From an uncultured Pseudomonadota bacterium (lineage in GTDB: Bacteria; Myxococcota_A; UBA796; JAFGLY01): 53,964 bases of DNA. The stretch is from contig CALDOK010000347.1 of NCBI GenBank assembly GCA_937912125.1, positions 1-53,964 of the forward strand, in the 5' to 3' direction. The notes under the pieces are model-generated. The model ran no database searches and was not told where the DNA came from. It was given only the letters and a program-made list of their open reading frames with translations. Position numbers and translations under genes: made by a program. Below are positions 26,331-35,806 of this stretch, piece after piece; positions within the stretch are counted from its first letter, which is position 1, and each line of letters begins with the position of its first letter.

Positions 26331-27683
26331 TTAGCGATAGCTGTCGATGTTCTCGTCCATCCAGCGCAGGTGGTCGACCGTCCACGACCGGACGTAGGCT
26401 TGCTCGGCTTCGACGCTCTCGGTGGGGCAGAGGTAGCAGTCTCCGCTCCAGCAGAAGTCGATCTCCGCGATGGGCCAGACCTCGAAGTTGCGCGCCAGGC
26501 TGGCGCCCATCACCTCGGTGTAGCGATCCATCCGGGCCAGCACTTCGTCGTCGGCCAAAGGACCGGCGCGCAGCTGCACCCAGCGCTCGCTCAGGCGGCT
26601 GCGGAAGCTGTCCGACTCGGCGAAGGCGATGATGGCGGGGGAGCGGTAGCCGACCCAGGCGTCCCAGCCGCAGCTGTGGATGGGGTAGCCGCCGAAGCCC
26701 AGGTCCAGATCCCAGGGGGTGAAGTGGATGAGGCCGTCGGTGTCCTTCCACATGTGTACGGACAGGAAGTAGGCGTCGTTGTTGCGGGACAGCTCGTGGG
26801 TGATCACGAAGTCCACGGCGCTGTCCATGTCCACCAGGGTCCAGATGGACTCGGGATCGGGGCCCGCGACCGCGGCCTGGAAGGCTTGGATGCTGGCGGT
26901 CACCGCGGCCCGCGCCTGGGGGCTCGCGTCCTCGATGCGGGGCCAGACCAGCTGCCAGTGGGAGTAGAAGGCCGTGGAGGCCATGAAACCGTCGCTGTCG
27001 TCGTTCTTGACGATCCAGCTCGAGCCGTCGGTGGCGTCGGAGATGGCGATGCGCTCGTCGTCGCGCTTGGCCCGCTCGCCCAGGGTGAAGATGCCCAGCC
27101 ACTCGCCGTTGAGCTCGAGCCCGCACAGCACAGACTCGGCCGCCCACTCCCCCTCGTTGTCGAAGGCGTTGAACAGGTCGTACCCCAGCTTGTTTCGGAA
27201 CAGGGCCCGGTCGGCGTAGTTGCCGTTCAGAATCCAGTCGGACTCGGCGCCCATGCCGTAGAAGTCGGACTGCACCTCAGCGCCCTGTGGGTCGTGCCAC
27301 AGCTCCACCGCGTACTGGTGCTTGGGGAAGCTGTTGGACGAGCGGCCCCGCTCCTCGAGGCCCGCCCAGCCGTCGTAGAGCACCACCCCGGCGTCCGTCT
27401 CCACCCGCAGCTCGCAGGGCGTCTTGGGCTCGTCGGGGATGGTCTGTGCGCAGCTCAGGGCTACCTGGCACAGGGGTGGGGTGTCCCAGGGTTCTGCGTC
27501 GTTGGTGGGCAGCTGCTCGGTGTCGGGGTCTGGCGGGTCGCTGTCGACGGGATCGGAGTCCGGTGGCGCGCTGTCGACGGGATCGTCGCTGTCCGTGCGC
27601 GGTTGTACGGGGACCTGCGGCCGGGAGCAGGCTGGGCCGAGCAGCAGCAGGATGGCGACGGTGGTGGGGAAGGTGCTGAGCAT
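26331..27683 (-). CDS. CotH kinase-family lipoprotein, copy 2
   Basis: 450 aa. Signal VAILLLLGPACSRP, then a Pro/Asp/Ser linker (DPVDSAPPDSDPVDSDPPDP). CotH features in order: EERGRSSNSFPKHQYAVEL, DWILNGNYADRALFRNKLG, FTLGERAKRDDERIAI, ELSRNNDAYFLSVHMW, FTPWDLDLGFGG. It aligns end to end with the copy at 23461, including ALSCAQTIP versus ALACEQEIP and the FEVWPI(A/E)(E/D)IDF block. It has an extra cysteine loop CWSGDCYLC near the C-terminus that copy 1 lacks. Probably surface-exposed. Confidence 0.85.
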   Translation of the reverse strand: MLSTFPTTVAILLLLGPACSRPQVPVQPRTDSDDPVDSAPPDSDPVDSDPPDPDTEQLPTNDAEPWDTPPLCQVALSCAQTIPDEPKTPCELRVETDAGVVLYDGWAGLEERGRSSNSFPKHQYAVELWHDPQGAEVQSDFYGMGAESDWILNGNYADRALFRNKLGYDLFNAFDNEGEWAAESVLCGLELNGEWLGIFTLGERAKRDDERIAISDATDGSSWIVKNDDSDGFMASTAFYSHWQLVWPRIEDASPQARAAVTASIQAFQAAVAGPDPESIWTLVDMDSAVDFVITHELSRNNDAYFLSVHMWKDTDGLIHFTPWDLDLGFGGYPIHSCGWDAWVGYRSPAIIAFAESDSFRSRLSERWVQLRAGPLADDEVLARMDRYTEVMGASLARNFEVWPIAEIDFCWSGDCYLCPTESVEAEQAYVRSWTVDHLRWMDENIDSYR

Positions 27684-27743
27684 GGCGTTGGGCTGGCACA
27701 GTATGGCATGGGTCGGCTATCGGGGGCTGCTGCGGAGGAAGTC

Positions 27744-28307
27744 ATGCGCAAGGAATCTGTGCTGCCCAAGATGGCCTACCGGCTGCTCAACCCCGGCTGT
27801 GTCGTGCTGGTGAGCGCTGGCGACGGCGAGCGCGACGGGTTGTTCGCCCTGACCTGGAACATGCCGGTGCGGAAGTCTCCGGGGACCGTGGCCCTGCTCT
27901 CAGGCAAGCGGCACTACACCTACGGGATCATCGAGCGCACCCGCGAGCTGGGCATCAGCGTGCCCGACGCCTCCATCGTGGACGCGGTCTACGGCTGCGG
28001 CTCGACCACCGGCCACCGCGGCGTGGACAAGTGGGAGCGCTTCGGCCTCACCCGCCAGCAGGCCGAGAAGACCCGCGTCCCCCTGGTGGAGCAGGCCGTG
28101 GCCACCCTGGAGTGCCGGGTGGAGCAGGTGGTGGACATGGGCCCCTCGGCCCTGATCATCGCCGAGATCGTGGCCGCCCGGGCCGCGCCTGAGCACTTCG
28201 ACGCCGACGGCGCCTGGTGCTTCGACCACGGCCTGCAGCTGATCCATCACCTGGGCGGCGCCGCCTTTGGGGTGACCGACAGGGTGGTCCGGGCCAAGGC
28301 CCGCTGA
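27744..28307 (+). CDS. Flavin reductase-like FMN-binding protein
   Basis: 187 aa from ATG 27744 with GGAGGAAGT upstream. The sequence NPGCVVLVSAGDGERDGLFALTWNMPVRKSPGTVALLSGKRHYTY is typical of the flavin reductase/DIM6-NTAB fold, which binds FMN at a dimer interface. Such proteins supply reduced flavin to monooxygenases or act on their own. The ABC importer at 32-34 kb is of a type often paired with flavin-dependent sulfonate desulfonation, but no monooxygenase is in the window, so a link is speculative. Confidence 0.88.
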   Translation: MRKESVLPKMAYRLLNPGCVVLVSAGDGERDGLFALTWNMPVRKSPGTVALLSGKRHYTYGIIERTRELGISVPDASIVDAVYGCGSTTGHRGVDKWERFGLTRQQAEKTRVPLVEQAVATLECRVEQVVDMGPSALIIAEIVAARAAPEHFDADGAWCFDHGLQLIHHLGGAAFGVTDRVVRAKAR

Positions 28308-28411
28308 CCCTCGGGCCGGGGTGAAAGACGGGCGGGGTGAAAGAGCCTCGAAGGAGCCGCAGGCACCTGCTGTGGGCAAGCTCTGACCGTCACCTGCCGA
28401 TGGAGCCCGCC

Positions 28412-28858
28412 ATGACCCGCGCCCTGCACCTCTTCACCAGCCCTCGCTCCGAGCTCTTCGTCGCTCCGCCCATGACCGGCGGGGTGGAGTCCCACGAGAT
28501 CCTCTCGCCCCTGTTCTTCGGTGAGGGGTCCGACCTGCTGGACCCGGCCTACGAGGATCGCCTGGACGACTTCGCGGCGGTGCTGGGCTGGTTCGATGGG
28601 CAGCGGGGCATCGAGGTGTGTGGCTACGCCAACGATGGGCTCGACGCCGCCGAGGCGCGTTCGCTCTCTCTGCGTCGCGCCATGGGCGTGGTCCGGGCCC
28701 TCGAACTCAGGGGAGTCCGTCCTGGCCTGCTGCGCCCGCGGGGCATGGGCCTCGGCAGCCCGGACAGCCGGGGCTACGCGCCCCTCGAGCGCGCGGTGAG
28801 GCAGCGCGTGGACCTGCGCCTGGTGGCGCCTGCCCAGCGCGCGTCGGCTGCGGCCTGA
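28412..28858 (+). CDS. OmpA-like domain protein without signal peptide
   Basis: 148 aa from ATG 28412, chosen for GGAG six bases before it; ATG 28400 is also in frame. The OmpA C-terminal-like fold shows in FFGEGSDLLDPAYEDRLDDFAAVL, GQRGIEVCGYANDG, RSLSLRRAMGVVRALELRGV, and ERAVRQRVDLRLV. This domain normally binds peptidoglycan in the periplasm, but there is no signal peptide or membrane segment here. It could be cytosolic and repurposed, or its export signal could be missed. Confidence 0.75.
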   Translation: MTRALHLFTSPRSELFVAPPMTGGVESHEILSPLFFGEGSDLLDPAYEDRLDDFAAVLGWFDGQRGIEVCGYANDGLDAAEARSLSLRRAMGVVRALELRGVRPGLLRPRGMGLGSPDSRGYAPLERAVRQRVDLRLVAPAQRASAAA

Positions 28859-28918
28859 GCAGGCTGGTGTGGCTGGTGAGCGGTCCCATCCCCGCGCGTT
28901 CGGGGCGCCGGGCGCGAA

Positions 28919-29512
28919 CTACTCCCAGCTCTTGCCCCACGCTGCGCCGAAGACGAAGGCTCGCTGCGGCGCGCGGTCCCGGGGGCTGGCGTCCCGGGCG
29001 GCGAGGGCATCGGGCAGCGTGTCGGGATCGCCCGGGTAGCCCACGGCCAGGGCCGTGACGGCCTCGACGCCTTGGGGGAGATCGTAGGCACTGGCGATGG
29101 CGCCAGGCAGGATGCCTCCCATCTGGTGGACCTGCAGCCCGCGGGCGGTGGCCTCCACGGAGAGCAAGGCCGAGGCCTGACCCAGATCGTGCAGGGCGTG
29201 GCGGTTGGGCTTGTCGTTGCGGGCCAGGCGTGTGCGGGCCAGGCCGATCATCAACACCGGGGCCCGCCGAGCCCAGGTCTGGTTGCCGGGCACCAGGCAG
29301 CCCAAGAGCTGGGCGAAGGCCTCGGGTTCTTCCCGGGTGGCTACGATGTAGGCCCAGGGCTGCTCGTTGTAGGCTGAGGGCGCCCAGCGCGCCGCCTCCA
29401 GCAGTGAGCGGAGCTCGGCCGGTGGCACGGAGCGATTGGCGAAGCCCACGGGGCTCCAGCGCTCGGCGATCAGGGCATGGACCGGGTGATCGAGGATGGC
29501 GGGCTTGGACAT
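28919..29512 (-). CDS. Nitroreductase family protein
   Basis: 197 aa from ATG 29512. Features of the FMN-dependent nitroreductase family: AERWSPVGFANRSV, LEAARWAPSAYNEQPWAYIV, HDLGQASALLSVEATARGL, VTALAVGYPGD. It reduces nitro groups, quinones or related acceptors with NAD(P)H; substrate unknown. It is separated from the EamA gene by 125 bases in which I see no clear signal. Confidence 0.9.
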   Translation of the reverse strand: MSKPAILDHPVHALIAERWSPVGFANRSVPPAELRSLLEAARWAPSAYNEQPWAYIVATREEPEAFAQLLGCLVPGNQTWARRAPVLMIGLARTRLARNDKPNRHALHDLGQASALLSVEATARGLQVHQMGGILPGAIASAYDLPQGVEAVTALAVGYPGDPDTLPDALAARDASPRDRAPQRAFVFGAAWGKSWE

Positions 29513-29637
29513 GCGGGGCTCCTGGGCGGGGTGGTTTCCGTGAACATGGCCCTCCTGGCGCCAGGGGTCACCGCCGCTGCTTGGATGGGTATTCGGGCTC
29601 ACGGGTGGGCGGAGCGCGTCGCTCCGGGGCGTCCCCC

Positions 29638-30567
29638 TCAGCGCGTCAGCAGCAGCGACACGCCCAGCAGCGCCACGAACGCGCCCAGGACGGGGCGCGG
29701 TCGCAGCTTCTCGCCCATGAACAGGGCGGCCAGGGGCAGGACGAAGATGGGGTCGGTGGCGCTGAGGATGGTGGCCACGGTGGCCGAGGTGTAGGCGAAG
29801 CTGGCCATGCTGAACCAGATGCCCACGAAGGTGCCCACCACGGCCGCGGCCACCAAGGCGCCCAGCTGCCGCGGCGCTCGGAAGGGGGTGACCCAAGCCC
29901 AGACCTGCCGGCGGAACAGGCCCAGGGCCAGCAGGCCGCCCGTGCCGGCGAGCAGGCGGATCAGGGTAGCGTCCAGAGGTCGGACGCCCTGGACGCCCAG
30001 CTTGGACAGGATGGCGGCCACCGCGCAGGTCAGCACGGTGATCAGGCCGTAGCCGATGCCTGCCCGCCAGGAGCCGGTGTCTTCGCCCTCGGGCAGGCGC
30101 TCCCACATGGTCCAGCTGACCCCGGCCACGGTGATGGCCGCGCCGAGCCACGCCTGGCCGCTGAGGCGCTCGTCCAGCAGGGCGAAGGACATGATGGCCA
30201 CCAGCACGGGGATCAGGGTGGTCATCAGCAGGGTGCGGCGGGGCCCGAGGCGGCGCAGGGTGTCGAAGAACACGGTGTCGCCCAGGGTGATGCCCACCAA
30301 GCCCGACAGGGAGAGGTACAGCCACGCCTGGCCCGAGGCGCCGTGGAAGCCAGCGACGCCCACCGCGATGCCCAGGCAAGCCAGGCCCACCAGGCCCTTG
30401 CCGAAGTTCATGGCCAGGGACGAGACCGACTTGCCCAGCTTGCCGAACAGGATGCTGGCTGTGGCCCAGCAGGCGCCCGCGCCCAGGGCGAACAGGCCGC
30501 CGATCAGGTGCTGACTGGCGCTGGCTTCGTCCACGTCGACCTCGCTGCGGCTGGGGCCCCACAGCAT
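29638..30567 (-). CDS. EamA/DMT-superfamily transporter
   Basis: 309 aa with about ten hydrophobic segments and two EamA repeats. Examples: LFALGAGACWATASILFGKLG in repeat 1 and GIGYGLITVLTCAVAAILSKLG in repeat 2, each ending in a variant of DP(I/L)FVLPLAALFMGEKL. Drug/metabolite transporters of this kind export amino acids or other small metabolites. It is downstream of the TauE/SafE gene by 44 bases on the same strand, so it may belong to that operon. Confidence 0.88.
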   Translation of the reverse strand: MLWGPSRSEVDVDEASASQHLIGGLFALGAGACWATASILFGKLGKSVSSLAMNFGKGLVGLACLGIAVGVAGFHGASGQAWLYLSLSGLVGITLGDTVFFDTLRRLGPRRTLLMTTLIPVLVAIMSFALLDERLSGQAWLGAAITVAGVSWTMWERLPEGEDTGSWRAGIGYGLITVLTCAVAAILSKLGVQGVRPLDATLIRLLAGTGGLLALGLFRRQVWAWVTPFRAPRQLGALVAAAVVGTFVGIWFSMASFAYTSATVATILSATDPIFVLPLAALFMGEKLRPRPVLGAFVALLGVSLLLTR

Positions 30568-30611
30568 ATCGCGGGTGAAGCCGCGCGCTCTGCCTCAGTG
30601 CGCGGAAGGGC

Positions 30612-31376
30612 TCACAGTGCCAGCATGACCCCCAGCACCCCCAGCACCACCGCCACACCCTGGCGAAAGCGTCGCTCGGGGATGGAGAGGTGCAGGCGCT
30701 GGCCCAGCCACAGGCCCAGCAGGCCCGCGGGTAGGATGACGAGCGCCGAGATCATCACCTCGGTCGTGAGCAGGCCAGCCAGCGCGTAGCTGGGCACCCG
30801 GCCGATGGACATGACCAGGAACAGCCCCAGCAGGGTGGCACGGAACGACGCCTTGTCCAGGCCCTGCAGCTGGAACCAGAGGATCACGGGGGGGCCCCCC
30901 GTGCCGAACATGGCGCCGATGGCGCCGGCTGCCAGGCCCGCGACGCCCCCCAGGGGGCCGGGGAGCTGCCGGGAGGGGATCACTGCGCGGGTGGCGTCCC
31001 ACAGCAGCCAGGCCGAGAAGAGCACGACGACCACCCCCAGCGCCGTGATGGCCCAGGGCTGGTCGCCGGCGGCCGAGAGCAGCCAGGTGCCCACGGGCAG
31101 GCCCACCAGCATGCCACCCAGCAGCCAGCCGGCCTGCCGGAAGGAGATGGCGCGCCGATCCCGCCAGCTCACCCAGGCCTCCGTGGGCAGGTTGACCAGC
31201 AGCAGCAGGGGCACCAGCGTGGTGAGATCCGGCAGGAACAGCGCCCCCAGGGACACCGCGATCAGCCCGGACCCGAAGCCGTACAGGGAGTAGACGCCCT
31301 GGGCCAGCAGCATCACCGCCGCCGTCAGCAGCAGGGCCGAGACGGTGGGGAAGATGGTCAGGGGCAGCAGGTCCAT
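30612..31376 (-). CDS. TauE/SafE-family permease
   Basis: 254 aa from ATG 31376 (MDLLPLTIFP). About eight hydrophobic segments with the duplicated TauE/SafE pattern (LLAQGVYSLYGFGSGLIAVSL; GAIGAMFGTGGPPVILWF). The family includes sulfite, sulfonate and sulfoacetate exporters. It lies 25 bases after the ABC permease gene, consistent with transport of an organosulfur compound and release of sulfite. The specific substrate is not shown. Confidence 0.88.
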   Translation of the reverse strand: MDLLPLTIFPTVSALLLTAAVMLLAQGVYSLYGFGSGLIAVSLGALFLPDLTTLVPLLLLVNLPTEAWVSWRDRRAISFRQAGWLLGGMLVGLPVGTWLLSAAGDQPWAITALGVVVVLFSAWLLWDATRAVIPSRQLPGPLGGVAGLAAGAIGAMFGTGGPPVILWFQLQGLDKASFRATLLGLFLVMSIGRVPSYALAGLLTTEVMISALVILPAGLLGLWLGQRLHLSIPERRFRQGVAVVLGVLGVMLAL

Positions 31377-31401
31377 GGGCTCGGCTATCCCGGCCCCGCG
31401 C

Positions 31402-32172
31402 TCACGCCCCCTTCCAGTGGGCCAGCACCCGCTCCAGGGCCTCGAGGCCCACACTCAGCAGCACGCCGATGCCCGAGATGACCGCCAGGCAGGCGTACAG
31501 CTCGATGATCACGTAGGTCTCCCATGAGGTCCAGATGCGGTAGCCGATGCCGGATCCAGCCGCGACCATCTCGGCGGCGACGATCAAGATCAAGCCGTAG
31601 CCCACGGCGAGCTTGAGGCCGGTGAAGATCCCCGGGAAGGCGGCGGGCAGCACGATGTGGGTGAGCCTGCGCCAGGGCCGCACCCGGTAGACGTGAGCCA
31701 CGTCGAAGTGGATCTGGGGGATCTGACTGACCCCGCTGTAGGTGTTGATCAGGGCCAGGAAGAACACGCCGATGGCCACGACCATGACGTTCGAGGTCTC
31801 GCCCAGGCCGAAGATGATGAGCAGCAGAGGCAGGATGGCGATCTTGGGGATGGGGTAGGTCAGCGCCACCAGGGGACCCAGGATCAGGCGCGCCCACGAA
31901 GACAGGCCCATGGCCAGCCCGAGCACCACCCCGGGCAGGAAGCCCACCGCCAGGCCCAGGCCGATGCGGCGCATGGAGGACAGGATGTCCACGATCAGGT
32001 TGTCCTCGCGGAACAGCCAGATCAGGTACCCCAGGATGCGGGTGGGCAGGGGGAAGAAGCGGATGTCGACCCAGCCCATCCGGCCGCACAGCTCCCAGAT
32101 GCCCAGCAGCACCAGGGGGCTGGCCACGAACACGGCGGCCTTGCGGAGCAGGTCCAGGCGGGCGCCGGTCAT
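31402..32172 (-). CDS. ABC importer permease (SsuC/TauC/NrtB type)
   Basis: 256 aa from ATG 32172, which overlaps the ATPase stop by four bases (ATGA). Six hydrophobic segments and the EAA loop LPAAFPGIFTGLKLAVGYGLILIV are typical of the nitrate/sulfonate/taurine importer permeases. PLPTRILGYLIWLF and PIPKIAILPLLLIIFGLGE are further family blocks. Confidence 0.92.
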   Translation of the reverse strand: MTGARLDLLRKAAVFVASPLVLLGIWELCGRMGWVDIRFFPLPTRILGYLIWLFREDNLIVDILSSMRRIGLGLAVGFLPGVVLGLAMGLSSWARLILGPLVALTYPIPKIAILPLLLIIFGLGETSNVMVVAIGVFFLALINTYSGVSQIPQIHFDVAHVYRVRPWRRLTHIVLPAAFPGIFTGLKLAVGYGLILIVAAEMVAAGSGIGYRIWTSWETYVIIELYACLAVISGIGVLLSVGLEALERVLAHWKGA

Positions 32173-32969
32173 CCGATCCTCCCCTCGCGCAGGGAGTGCT
32201 CCTGCTCCTGGCGCAGCAGCTGGGTGACCTCGACCACGATGCGTTGGTAGTCCGGGTTGGTGCGCAGCTGCACCACGTCGCGGGGCCGCCCGAAGGGGCA
32301 AGAGATCTCCCGGGCGAAGGGCCCAGCCGTGCCGGGCATGACCAGCACGCGGTCACCCAGGGCGATGGCCTCGTTGATGTTGTGGGTGACGAAGAGGATG
32401 GTCTGGCGCTGCTCCTGCCACAGCTCGAGCAGCAGGTCCTGCAGCACGATGCGGTTCTGGTAGTCCAGGAAGACGAAGGGCTCGTCCATCAGCAGCACCT
32501 GGGGCTGCACGCAGAAGGCGCGCACCAGGGCCACCCGTTGGTTCATGCCGCCGCTGAGCTGGTAGGGGTAGAAGCGCCGGAAGCGCGCCAGGCCCACCCG
32601 CTCGAGCAGGCGCTGCACGATGGCGTCATGCTCTTGCCGGGGAACGGGGCTCTCTCGCAGGACGAAGTGCAGGTTGGCCTCGACCGTGAGCCAGGGAAAC
32701 AGGCCGTGCTGCTGGAACACCATGGCCTGCTCGGCGCCAGGGGCGCCGGGCTCGAGCCTGTGCTCGATGGCACCGGCGCTGGGGGTCTCGATGCCCGCCA
32801 GGCAGCGCAGCAGGGTGGTCTTGCCGCAGCCCGAGGGGCCGACCAGGCAGAGGAACTCACCGGGTCGGGCCTCGAGGGTGATCTGGGCGAAGGCCTCCAC
32901 GCGGGCCTCTCCGTCCTGGAACACCTTGGCCAGGTCGCGAACGGAGACGCGGGAGGGGACCTCGATCAA
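32169..32969 (-). CDS. ABC importer ATPase (SsuB/TauB/NrtD type)
   Basis: 266 aa. The frame starts at TTG 32969, three bases after the binding-protein stop, and is presumably translationally coupled. Walker A GPSGCGKTT, Q-loop QQHGLFPW, signature LSGGMNQRVALVRAF, Walker B VLLMDEPFVFLD and H-loop THNINEA are all intact. The sequence between signature and Walker B (QNRIVLQDLL) is that of the taurine/sulfonate/nitrate subgroup. Confidence 0.92.
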   Translation of the reverse strand: MIEVPSRVSVRDLAKVFQDGEARVEAFAQITLEARPGEFLCLVGPSGCGKTTLLRCLAGIETPSAGAIEHRLEPGAPGAEQAMVFQQHGLFPWLTVEANLHFVLRESPVPRQEHDAIVQRLLERVGLARFRRFYPYQLSGGMNQRVALVRAFCVQPQVLLMDEPFVFLDYQNRIVLQDLLLELWQEQRQTILFVTHNINEAIALGDRVLVMPGTAGPFAREISCPFGRPRDVVQLRTNPDYQRIVVEVTQLLRQEQEHSLREGRIG

Positions 32970-32972
32970 GCG

Positions 32973-34175
32973 CTATTGGCCCTTCTTGACCTTCTTGCCC
33001 TTGCCCTGGTGGGGGCCCATGCCGGGCTTGCCGGCGCCGGGGCGCATGCCGCCGGGGTTGACCACGCGCTTGGGCGTCGGCGCTTCTTGTGGCGCTGCCA
33101 CGGGCTCGACGGTCCTGGGAGGGATGTAGGGCCCCAGGTCCTGGTTGGCCTTCTCGATGAAGCTGGTGTCGACGATGAGGGACATGTCCACGGGGGCCTT
33201 GACGTAGCCGTGATCCGTGAGCCACTGGGCGTCGGCGGCCAGGGATTCGACGAACAGGCCGCCGTCGGGCTTGAGGCCCACGGGCACCATCTGGTCGTAC
33301 AGCTCCACCTGCTTCACGCTGGTCCACTTGGTGAGCAGCTCGATCACCTCGGCGCGCTGGTGGTCGTGGAAGAAGGCGTCGTTGTAGTCGCGCAGGCCGC
33401 GCACGTAGGCCTTCATCCACGCCTGGGCCAGCTCGGGCCGCTCGCTGATGAACTTCTCGGAGAAGAAGATGGCGGCGGACTGCTGGTCTTCGTAGACCAG
33501 CTCGTCGCCCGCGATGCGCACGGCGATGCCCTCGGCCACGGCCTTGGCCACGTGGGGCTCGATCTGCACGGTGGCGTCCAGGCCGCCGTTGGCCAGCGCG
33601 GGCAGGAAGCCCGAGTAGGGCAGGTGCACGATCTCGATGTCGTCCAGGGTGAGCCCGTAGTGCTGGGCCCAGCGCTCGGTGGCGATCTCCTGGGAGACGC
33701 CCGGGGCCGTGGTGCCCATCTTGAAGCCCTTCTTGATCTCGAACTTGGACACGTCGCCGTCGGGCACGTGCTGGGTGGCGGCGATCAGGGCCAGGTAGCC
33801 GCAGTCGGCCATCACCGTGCCCTTGTCGGCGACGATGCGCAGGCCGTGGCCGTCGTTGAAGGCGTTGTACAGGCCGGCGCTGATGTTGCCTCCGCCCACG
33901 TCGAGATCGCCCTTGACCAAGGAGGGCAGCAGCTCGGCGCCCGAGGAGGCGAAGGTGGTGGTGTCGGCCTCGATGCCCTCCTCCGCGAAGTAGCCGCGCT
34001 CGATGGCGATGAAGATGCCAGCGCTCGAGAGCACCGGCGAGGCGCCGATGCTGACCTTCTGGAGTGCAGGCGGTTCGGGGGCGGGCGGGGGCTCGGCGGC
34101 TGGGGCCGGCGCCTGGGGTGTGTTGCAGGCGCCGAGGGCAAGCAGGCCGGCCAAGGTCAGGAAGCGAGAGGTCAT
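32973..34175 (-). CDS. ABC substrate-binding lipoprotein (SsuA/TauA/NrtA-like)
   Basis: 400 aa. The signal TLAGLLALGAC is a lipobox. A Pro/Ala linker is followed by the two-lobe binding fold: KVSIGASPVLSSAGIFIAIERGYFAEEGIEAD, then LVKGDLDVGGGNISAGLYNAF, and MGTTAPGVSQEIATERW. The last ~50 residues are an unusual Pro/Gly/Lys tail ending GKGKKVKKGQ, not part of the normal fold. The gene is the first of the ABC operon and follows a sigma-54-type promoter at 34209. Substrate probably an organosulfonate or a related oxyanion. Confidence 0.9.
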   Translation of the reverse strand: MTSRFLTLAGLLALGACNTPQAPAPAAEPPPAPEPPALQKVSIGASPVLSSAGIFIAIERGYFAEEGIEADTTTFASSGAELLPSLVKGDLDVGGGNISAGLYNAFNDGHGLRIVADKGTVMADCGYLALIAATQHVPDGDVSKFEIKKGFKMGTTAPGVSQEIATERWAQHYGLTLDDIEIVHLPYSGFLPALANGGLDATVQIEPHVAKAVAEGIAVRIAGDELVYEDQQSAAIFFSEKFISERPELAQAWMKAYVRGLRDYNDAFFHDHQRAEVIELLTKWTSVKQVELYDQMVPVGLKPDGGLFVESLAADAQWLTDHGYVKAPVDMSLIVDTSFIEKANQDLGPYIPPRTVEPVAAPQEAPTPKRVVNPGGMRPGAGKPGMGPHQGKGKKVKKGQ

Positions 34176-34208
34176 GTCAGCTCCATGGGGAAGGGGGGTG
34201 CTGGGTAA

Positions 34209-34224
34209 GCAAGCTCCGTACCAA
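34209..34224 (-). promoter_or_regulatory. Sigma-54 (-24/-12) promoter of the ABC operon
   Basis: Read leftward, TTGGTACGGAGCTTGC carries the invariant GG (34222-34221) and GC (34210-34209) with exactly ten bases between, matching TTGGCAC-N5-TTGC in all but one base. The start site would be near 34197, about 22 bases before the binding-protein ATG, leaving room for its GGAG site. The adjacent sigma-54 activator gene supports it. Confidence 0.8.
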
Positions 34225-34274
34225 CGGGTTCGAGATGGTTGGAAGGGCGCTTTTCGAATGGGTGAGAGTCTCTG

Positions 34275-34292
34275 GGTTGCACGGATGCAACC
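34275..34292. promoter_or_regulatory. Enhancer-type dyad (upstream activator site)
   Basis: GGTTGCA CGGA TGCAACC is a perfect 7-bp inverted repeat about 50 bases upstream of the -24 element, in the gap between the activator gene and the importer operon. Position and symmetry fit a site for the Fis-type helix-turn-helix of the sigma-54 activator. It lies closer to the promoter than the common 80-150 bases. Confidence 0.6.
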
Positions 34293-34321
34293 ACCGCGGG
34301 TGGCGGTGTTGCGCTATCGCA

Positions 34322-35707
<1,386 letters not shown>

Positions 35708-35806
35708 AGCTATCGCGGCGGGCTCCTGGTGGCGCTTCCTGGGCCCGTCTCCGGCACGGACGAATCCTGTCCGCCCGCGGTGGTGTGCTGTCGTTATGTG
35801 GCCAGC

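Noticed and set aside
32196..34208. 670-codon frame opposite the ABC importer genes
   Set aside because: Crosses the ATPase and binding-protein genes; low-complexity translation. Shadow frame.
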